DNA of 64,000 nt, from assembly GCA_026120035.1 (NCBI GenBank), contig JALRME010000004.1, positions 1,426,001 to 1,490,000 of the forward strand, in the 5' to 3' direction. Both the position numbers and the translations under genes were made by a program. Below, piece by piece: positions 63,323-64,000 of this stretch. Each line of letters begins with the position of its first letter. Positions within the stretch are counted from its first letter, which is position 1. The notes under the pieces were generated by a model. That model was given only the letters and a program-made list of their open reading frames with translations. It was not told the DNA's origin and made no database searches. Origin of the DNA: Coleophoma eucalyptorum. Lineage: Eukaryota; Ascomycota; Leotiomycetes; Helotiales; Dermateaceae.

Positions 63323-64000
63323 GGGACAGTTTGGCGTTTGTATGTTCTTGGAATGTAAATACATTCCTTGCAATCTTTGAGCGATTTTGGTCTTCCAGTC
63401 AGTGTTGTTGGAAAATTAATAAGCATCAGCAGTAGGCGTTAATAATTACTTCGAACTATGCATTGCAGATTCAGCACGCATGCTGTTCTTAAAGACGGCG
63501 AAGACTTGAGCATAACAATAAATTCGTCTTTCGTCCCTCTATGTATCCCGCCCGATTTCCGTGCTCGGGGCCAAAGTATCCCCAATAGATTTCATTATTC
63601 GCACCTTTGCCTCTCCCATTTTTCGACCTTTTGGTTTGAGACAGGAGGTATCCGAAGCTTTACAAAGCCTTACAAAGCCGGCTGATCGTAGTTTGAGTGA
63701 GAAACTCGTGGTGAAATGTGCGTCTCCATATCATTCGTCACTTTACACGACCCTGAGTCATCCGCTTTCGCGAAACAGCCATGATGGAGTCAGGGCGACA
63801 ATAATATGCGATGGATAGATTGGCGTTAGGCATCAGCTTTTGGAACGGTTTCGACAAGGGTCAATACAGTGTCGAAAACCCAGCATCGCTTACGCTTCGT
63901 TGTAGTTTAGAAGATTGCCCTTTCTGGAAATTAGCAACGGCTTCTCGGCAAAGGCTTCTTATGCAATTTCAATAGCGTGTGAAGACAGAAGAGGGGGGTT
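63323..64000. other. Trailing region, no gene recognised
   Basis: This holds the 3' UTR of ATG18. Frames at 63458-63685 and 63561-63818 have no domain. A gene starting beyond the edge could have its promoter here. Confidence 0.5.

Overview
The window is nuclear DNA of a filamentous ascomycete (Pezizomycotina). Short introns of about 40-110 nt with GT...CTAAC-type branch...YAG signals interrupt most genes. The gene set is typical of moulds: a pentafunctional AROM polyprotein, the creD arrestin, an SAT4/PTH11-type rhodopsin-fold membrane protein, and a GC-AG intron. The protein style suggests Leotiomycetes (Helotiales-like), but that placement is inference and no species is claimed. I saw no rRNA, tRNA, CRISPR array, intact transposon or bacterial-type operon.

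Layout, left to right: SAT4/PTH11-like membrane protein (+, 1380-2887); karyopherin beta Kap123/importin-4 (-, 3987-7528); a 4.7-kb gene-poor stretch; creD/Rod1 arrestin (+, 12185-14251); Slm1-type BAR-PH protein (+, 15659-17189); secreted glycoside-hydrolase-like protein (+, 17922-19757); NDUFAF2-type complex I assembly factor (-, 21497-22193); Rpn4-like C2H2 regulator (-, 23399-25471); a 6.2-kb gene-poor stretch rich in simple repeats; ARO1/AROM (-, 31674-36451); GT1 sterol-glucosyltransferase-like enzyme (+, 37281-40200, 11 exons); a possible small gene (+, 40655-40993); spliceosomal PRP3 (-, 41649-43151); RNA polymerase I largest subunit (+, 43504-48713); PPS1-type dual-specificity phosphatase (+, 51423-53579); MFS transporter (-, 55117-56822); TYW4/PPM2 (-, 57909-61426); ATG18 (+, 61852-63322).

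Most genes are housekeeping and independent: nuclear import, rRNA transcription, pre-mRNA splicing, tRNA wybutosine synthesis, aromatic amino-acid synthesis, complex I assembly and autophagy. Three head-to-head pairs share promoter regions: ARO1/UGT (829 bp), PRP3/RPA190 (352 bp) and TYW4/ATG18 (425 bp). There is a loose nutrient and stress theme (creD, Slm1 as a TORC2 effector in yeast, Rpn4-like, ATG18), but nothing in the sequence shows that these genes form a cluster. I rebuilt exon structures by hand from splice signals and reading-frame continuity. All multi-exon CDS given here sum to whole codons.

I found no convincing previously undescribed system. The points most worth a second look are transcript-level oddities (a GC-AG intron, a 15-nt microexon, three 3n introns or intron candidates hidden inside open frames, a 40-nt intron), a degenerate first phosphatase signature in PPS1, the shared promoters, and the two large gene-poor stretches with homopolymer and G-rich tracts.
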